From positions 14,644,743 through 14,708,742 of the forward strand of contig OZ021727.1 of NCBI GenBank assembly GCA_963978545.1: a stretch of 64,000 nt of DNA. The letters run 5' to 3'. The notes beneath the pieces are model-generated. The model searched no databases and was not told where the DNA came from. It saw only the letters and a list, made by a program, of their open reading frames with translations. Source of the DNA: Linyphia triangularis (taxonomy: Eukaryota; Arthropoda; Arachnida; Araneae; Linyphiidae). Made by a program: the position numbers and the translations under genes. Shown here piece after piece: positions 58,866 through 64,000 of this stretch (position 1 is the stretch's first letter; every line of letters starts with the position of its first letter).

Positions 58866-60697
58866 ACAGGGTGGCGACAGAACCAGAAATTCAGGAAAAT
58901 CAGAGAAATATCAGGGAATTTCACTCTTCTAGAAAAATTAGGGATTTTTAAAGTTTTTGGAGTTTCCCTTCTTGCATTCCCAGTGCGGGTGCAGTCGCTG
59001 TCTGATTTAAAAAAAAAAAAAAAAAATCTAACTTAAATCTGACTGCATCCTATACAGACATGATTATTTTTCTTCTTGCCTGGCGTGTTTGTCAACAAAA
59101 TGTATTGGAACCTTTATTTTTTTGCGTATTATTTCTGTTATATTTTTAGTTAACCTAAAACTGAAAAGCACGGCCACCGGTAAAAATAAATAAATCTCAA
59201 ACTTTTATCCGACTGCATTCTTTACAAGCACGATTATTTTTCATGTCTTGAGTTTTTTGTCAACAGAATATATTAGAAAAATAAATTTCCTAATATTTCA
59301 AATTGATTCCGTGTGATTTTTTCGTTTTTATTAACCCTGATAGGCATACAGTTTCTTTCATTTACTTATTGTTAGACTTCGTATTTTTCGCAGCCTGTGA
59401 AAGCATCATTGCCCTTGCGACAATAAAACCCTATCAACCCAACTTGTGATTGATCCCACTTTTTAAACTATTGTTTTCCCTTTTGTATAAGCTGAACTTA
59501 AAGTTGAGATTTAATTTTCCTTCATGAATAGTTAGTTAAATAATATTTTGTGTTGGGTTATTTATTTGCCTGAATTGTGGTTAACTGATATTTTCATTAT
59601 GAAATAAACCATGGTTAGTGGAGGATGGATCAGAGTTCCATTATTCAAATATGTTGGTTAGTGAAGAAAAGTTTCTTGTGAAAGGCAGCAGAGGCCTGCC
59701 TTTGGAGTTGGTTGTTTTGATTATGTGTTAAATAAATTTTAACATTTTATTTCAAGCCCTTGCCCGCAGTTATTTTCCACCCCAATTTCTATTGTCGACT
59801 AATTAAATTATAGTCGGAATTTTTAATTATCTTAAACACTTTGCAGCGCTATGTTACAGATGTGCAACAAATCTAAAAGCATCCATAAGTGAAAAAACTT
59901 AGATCCTGTACTTAATTTTTTTGCACTTTCATTGACATTTTATTAAACACAATTAACTTAGATATGTGTTTTTGATTTTACAAATAAAACAAAAAAAATT
60001 TATAAACACCCTCGTCGGCCGACCAAACGGTATAGTGGATAGCGTGCTAGCTTCTAGACCGCGAGTTTGCTGGTTCGAGTCCCGTGTTGGCATGGGTGTT
60101 TATAAATGTATGTTGGCTTGTCTAATGATGAATGTTTCGGCGCATTATAGCCCTCGTGTTGCTGACGGCGCCAGATAATCTGAAAACAACCAACCAACCC
60201 TCGTCCAAAAAAAAAAAAAAAAAAAATCTTCATGCGATGCTGCATACATTTAGGTAAAAGGTAAAACCAAAATCTCCTCCTCCCTGGCTGCGCCACTATT
60301 TAAAAAAAAAAGAGAAAAAAAAAGACTGCGATGAAGTGGCTACTAAACTAAAAGTGTCTACCGGCCACTGGCTACTACTTGAAAATTTTAATTTTTAGGT
60401 CTATCCCATTCATCCCTAGTTTGGCACCATTTGCTAGGAGCATGATTGATAGGGGTAATCGTTAGAAGTTTGATATTACTGAATAATTTAAATTTTTCAT
60501 AACTGTGAAACATGTTTTTTAAAAATAAGCATTTCATCTCTTTAACATACTGGTTCTATTTGATCAAGGACATCTGGAAAACCTGTTAAAATTGGATAAA
60601 TTTGAAAATAAGTGGACCGTAAAATCAGGAATTTTTTTAAGAAATTGGCGAATTATCAGGAACTTTTATTTCCTGGATTTGGTGGCCACCCTTTGTG
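58866..60697. mobile_element. Long member of the gtggccac-ended family (tentative)
   Basis: Left end cagggtggcgacagaacc and right end ggatttggtggccaccct are inverted relatives of the ends of the MITE at 62860. The interior is non-coding, with A and T runs, and includes SINE A copy 5. No TSD was found, so this may instead be two separate fragments. Confidence 0.4.
60018..60196 (+). repeat. SINE A copy 5
   Basis: 9-bp TSD accctcgtc (60008-60016 and 60197-60205). Head, A box and B box (tggttcgagtccc) are present, followed by the usual body and tail; a 19-base A run follows the TSD. Confidence 0.93.
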
Positions 60698-60774
60698 TTT
60701 TATGTACGTCTTCAATGGATGTTTCTGTAAGCCGTATTTGATGGTTTTTATTAATCCCCTTCCTACTCTTTAAG

Positions 60775-60855
60775 GTTCTATGAATTGTCTGCTGAGCACT
60801 CGGCATCATCCAAGCGTCAAAGGCACTGAAGATCCTGGCTTCAAATCCTTGAATG
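60775..60855 (+). CDS. Candidate coding exon of a host gene, unidentified
   Basis: An 81-bp exon with a pyrimidine-rich acceptor (cttcctactctttaag|G) and an ideal donor (AATG|GTAAGT). An ATG five bases in gives 25 codons open to the donor, starting MNCLLSTRHHPSVKGTEDPG and ending with a split codon. The composition (CTG, CGG, GGC, GTC codons) is unlike the AT-rich surroundings. It looks like the first coding exon after a 5' UTR exon, perhaps the one ending at 57757; the rest of the gene would lie in or beyond the right end of the window. I do not recognise the protein. Confidence 0.4.
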
Positions 60856-61019
60856 GTAAGTTTTTGAAACTGACGATTGGGAGCTGACTTCGGAGTTGGG
60901 TAAGTGGAACTTCTTAGTATTAGAAGTCAATAAGAGTGAATCGTGGGGAATAATTAAATGAAAATTAAGAAGAAAAAAAAGTAAAGGTTTTGAGAATACT
61001 GAATTTTTAAAAAGCAATG

Positions 61020-61142
61020 ATGCCTAATTGGCTACGGTTTAACTTGGATCTCGAACCACAACGTACATCCATGTCTAATCAAGGATTCGAACCCGGCATC
61101 TCTGGCGTGCGAGATCAGAGCTCTAACCACTCATCCATTAGT
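61020..61142 (-). repeat. SINE B copy, minus strand
   Basis: Reverse B box (ggattcgaacccggc) at about 61082 and A-box complement (agagctctaacca). The tail half is shortened. Confidence 0.75.
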
Positions 61143-62254
61143 TCAGTAGAATCTGGATTGTTCAACTTGCAGAGGTATCCAGCTTTTTGGCACTTGAACT
61201 CTTATTGACTTCAATTCTTCTCCTGTTCTCTGGATGTATTTATGTATAATTTTAAGTAATGGTAAATTGTATCAAAAAGGAGGGAGGGCGGGTAAACTGC
61301 TGAATAGCACTGATTTACAGCTCAAACGGTCAGACGTCTTGGCAATTATGGCAATATTGGGCCTGGCTTGTAAAGCACAATATGTGACTTTATTATAGAT
61401 AGCTTTTGTGAAGTTAATATCGAACGTGACTATGTGGTTTGAAATGTGAATGAATAGGGGTGCAATAACCTTTCTTAATTATTTATTAAAAGAATCGGCT
61501 AACTAGATGGAAAAGAAGGATATTGTTAATTTTCTGAAATTATCGGAAAGATTTGTTGGGAAATGTTTGAAAATTTTCAAAAATGTAAGTAATTATTCCT
61601 TCTAAAGTTTAAAATGTTTAAAAATTATTCTACTCTATCGTTTGATTCATAATCAAACATGTTATAGTTCAGTAGAAATACTTATTTCAGCTTTTTGTAC
61701 CGAAATTTCACTACTTTCAGTGTGTGTAAAATAAATAAATTAGAAAACAGAGTTTAATTAGATTAATTTATTTGTTTAAATGTTAAGTTGCTCTGAAATT
61801 TAGTATTTAATATTATAATGGTTTTTGTAGCTTAAGCAAGAAATCCAGATTTTTTTTTTGTGCATGGGAATTGTACCATATCTCCTTGATTCAATATACT
61901 ATAACTTTTTGTAAATTTTCTGTTAATTATTTCATTGAGTAAAATGGGTAGGATTTTTTTTGCTATTTTTAAGAATTATTTGAATTATTACTTTGTGATG
62001 TTTAGTGTGATTTTAGTTTTGTCTTATGTTTTATTATTAAATCCAGTTGCACTTAAAGTTAAATATATTAGTTAATTTTTTTTTTGACTTGTGCAATCAT
62101 TAAGTCATTTCAGTAATCATTTCAACTTATTCATCAATTTAAAACTATAATGATTAGCTGTTAAATTGTGGTACCTTGAAAAGTTAAAATTTATTCCTTA
62201 TTGAAATTTTTTTTAAAAATATTCTTCTTAATTGTCCCATAAATAATCTTTGTA
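61143..62254. other. No gene recognised
   Basis: AT-rich. A hydrophobic 23-codon stretch after an acceptor-like site at about 61172 ends in a stop and was not called. Confidence 0.35.
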
Positions 62255-62859
62255 CAGTTTGTCTCAAAACTATCGACACAGGCAAAAATTAAAATTGTAA
62301 AATCAGCATAGCAAATTAAAAATTAAAGGACAATCTGTATTATAGCGTTTCATATTTATTAAAGCTCTACTAAAAAGTTTTCTAAAAATTAGTTTGGTTA
62401 TATTGAAAAAAGTGTCTCGTAACTATAGACTTAAACAGTTTGAAATTTTATATGTATACGGCAATTAGTAAAAACTAATTAATATTTAATGCTACATCTC
62501 GCTCTTTTTTTTTTTTTTTAAAGCTACTTTAAAAACAGGATTTTATATAGAATATATAAATTTTGCATGAATTATGGTGGTATTTTAGACCATGTCTTCC
62601 CAAAATGCTATGTTCTAGTTAACATGCCCTGCATATTTTTGGTTAAGTCAGGACTACTACTTCTTGCCGGTTGAAATAAATTATTTTGTTGTTGTTGTAA
62701 CCAAGCTTTTGTCGAGTTTGAAGTTTATTGTCTGATGCTCAATTTTTCTGGAAACTAGTATCCAATCGTTCCAAAAAAGTACTAAATTGTCTGAGTATTT
62801 CTTGATACTCCTCATATTTTATTCCTCCACTTGAAAATTTCAGAGATGTTTGACTATTA

Positions 62860-63254
62860 CAGAGTGGCCACAGAACCGGGAAAATCTGGAAATCGGGGAA
62901 ATGTCAGGGAACTTTTTAAAATTTGATGAAAATCAGGGAAATATTGTATTGTTTAAGGCACGTTCATCCATATTTTGGCGCTATTTACATGGAGATTTGT
63001 GGTGGTAAGAAGCCATTAGAAGTTTAATGTTACGGAATAATTTAAACTTTTCATTACCAGCAAAACTATTTTTTAAAAAAATGCATATTATCTCTTTAGA
63101 ATACATGTTCTATTTGATCAGGGTGTCTAGACATCTGGAAAACCTAAGAAAATTGGGGAAATTTGGAAAAAGTTTGCCCTAAAATCAGGGAATTTTTTAG
63201 AAATCTGTCAGGGAAATCGGGGAACTTTTTTTCCTGAATTTTGTGGCCACACTG
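62860..63254. mobile_element. MITE with gtggccac ends (395 bp)
   Basis: Inverted ends cagagtggccaca and, in reverse, cagtgtggccaca. The 5-bp sequence tatta flanks both sides (62855-62859 and 63255-63259), which I take as the TSD. Internal words such as aatcagggaaat are shared with 58262 and 58866. Superfamily unresolved. It is nested in the Tc1 remnant. Confidence 0.75.
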
Positions 63255-63259
63255 TATTA

Positions 63260-63690
63260 AATCCAAAACTTCCACAGAATGTCACTCTGAACTCCTCAAT
63301 TCCTTTCTTAAATTGTGTCAATAACTTGTGTATCCGTTGGGTCCATCTAAGTACATTTTTTTTCATTACTGAAAATAACTCGGAACCCATTTTTATTTTA
63401 CGACATAAAAGATTTTGATCCATTTTAAACGTTCTGTTTTATGTCTTTCCTTCAAAATTGGTTTTCATGCTGCTTTCTGAAAGACAATATTTCCGCAAGT
63501 TTTAATTATTCAGTATCTTTCATAAACATATTTTGAAACTCCAACAGTTGAGGCAATTTCTGGCAAAGACATATTGTACGTATTGTTATCTTCTCTGCTG
63601 TAAGTTTTCTTGGTCTTCCATTGTGTTCCCTGCCCCTTCCGCTGAGTTGCTCAGTTTTGGACGATAAATCTCCATAAATACTGTGTACGC
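63260..63690 (-). pseudogene. Tc1-like transposase relic
   Basis: On the minus strand, from right to left, the translation shows GRPRK near 63610, the hinge after the first helix-turn-helix of Tc1 transposases, then LPEIA-like and SRKA-like blocks near 63540 and 63470 spread over several frames, and ERHKTERLKW and LDGP-NG (the region around the second catalytic Asp) near 63430-63330. Stops and frame changes are numerous. The C-terminal part is missing beyond the MITE at 63254. Confidence 0.75.
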
Positions 63691-64000
63691 AATCTTAACA
63701 ATTTATGTAGCTAACTTTTCATCTACAATTAATCTTAATTTTTTTTTTATTATTTTCTCTTTGGAAATGTCTTTAAATCTCTACCTCTTGCCATTGAGAC
63801 CGTGAATTTAAAAAAAGACTTAAGGGATATGAATTCTCCAAAGAAAAACAAATAAACATAATATAAAGATAAGCAATATTATGTCAAAATGTTGATAGAT
63901 ATTGACATATAAGTAGCTATTCAGATTTGCATACGATAGTAAATAAAAAATATTTAAAAGAATTTGAATAAAAATGTCTTGAGTTATGAGACACTATTTT

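Larger units (their letters stand above)
62255..64000 (-). mobile_element. Tc1-like transposon remnant, running off the window
   Basis: Starts after TA with cagtttgtctcaaaactatcg. A second copy of a related word, agtgtctcgtaactatagac, lies at 62412, and its complement gtcttgagttatgagacact lies at about 63976. This spacing of inner and outer repeats resembles the IR/DR layout of some Tc1 elements. A decayed transposase lies on the minus strand. The other terminus is beyond the window. Confidence 0.7.

Noticed and set aside
61172..61257. Acceptor-like site followed by a hydrophobic 23-codon stretch
   Set aside because: It ends in a stop without a donor and adjoins a SINE; phase agreement with the exon at 60775 may be chance.
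1..64000. CRISPR array, bacterial operon or phage region
   Set aside because: Direct repeats here are minisatellite or transposon-arm units; retrotransposons, spliced-looking exons and SINEs show a eukaryotic nuclear genome.

Overview
The window is repeat-dominated, AT-rich nuclear DNA from an animal, most likely an arthropod. BEL/Pao and Gypsy retrotransposons, several hAT elements, piggyBac MITEs, a Tc1 remnant and tRNA-derived SINEs point that way; an arachnid is my guess, but no conserved host gene here proves it. No rRNA, bona fide tRNA, CRISPR or prokaryotic feature was seen. Boundaries were found by eye from target-site duplications (TSDs), inverted ends and internal homology.

Layout. 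0.5-6.2 kb: a tandem array of ~650-bp units, interrupted by a solo LTR, runs into a ~3-kb segment that recurs 19,408 bp downstream (22.6-26.45 kb), where it is followed by one inverted array unit. The ~1.5-kb centre of the two copies is almost identical although the flanks have diverged. 7.2-8.3 kb: 3' remnant of a Gypsy element. 10.9-11.4 kb: 26-bp minisatellite. 12.2-20.4 kb: a BEL/Pao retrotransposon with identical 137-bp LTRs and a 5-bp TSD, split in gag by a 2.18-kb hAT element that itself contains a SINE and decayed transposase pieces.

28.0-30.6 kb and 43.2-46.5 kb hold two Foldback-like elements whose inverted arms consist of tandem repeats (~180 bp and exactly 141 bp). Two more solo LTRs (31.6 and 43.5 kb), two further hAT elements (36.0 and 38.2 kb), a hAT MITE (25.2 kb), two piggyBac MITEs (47.3 and 56.5 kb), five copies of SINE family A, several of SINE family B, a four-copy unclassified repeat, a decayed Gypsy gag-pro-RT (53.9-55.7 kb) and a Tc1-like remnant (62.3 kb to the window end) fill most of the rest.

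Host genes are scarce. The best candidates are a promoter/first-exon-like stretch near 57.5-57.8 kb followed by a small, well-bordered coding exon at 60.8 kb (+), and a possible two-exon fragment at 34.9-35.9 kb (+). Neither is identified. Nested insertions give a relative chronology: SINE C entered a hAT, which entered the young BEL; another hAT entered SINE B; a solo LTR entered a Foldback arm; SINE A entered a dead Gypsy.
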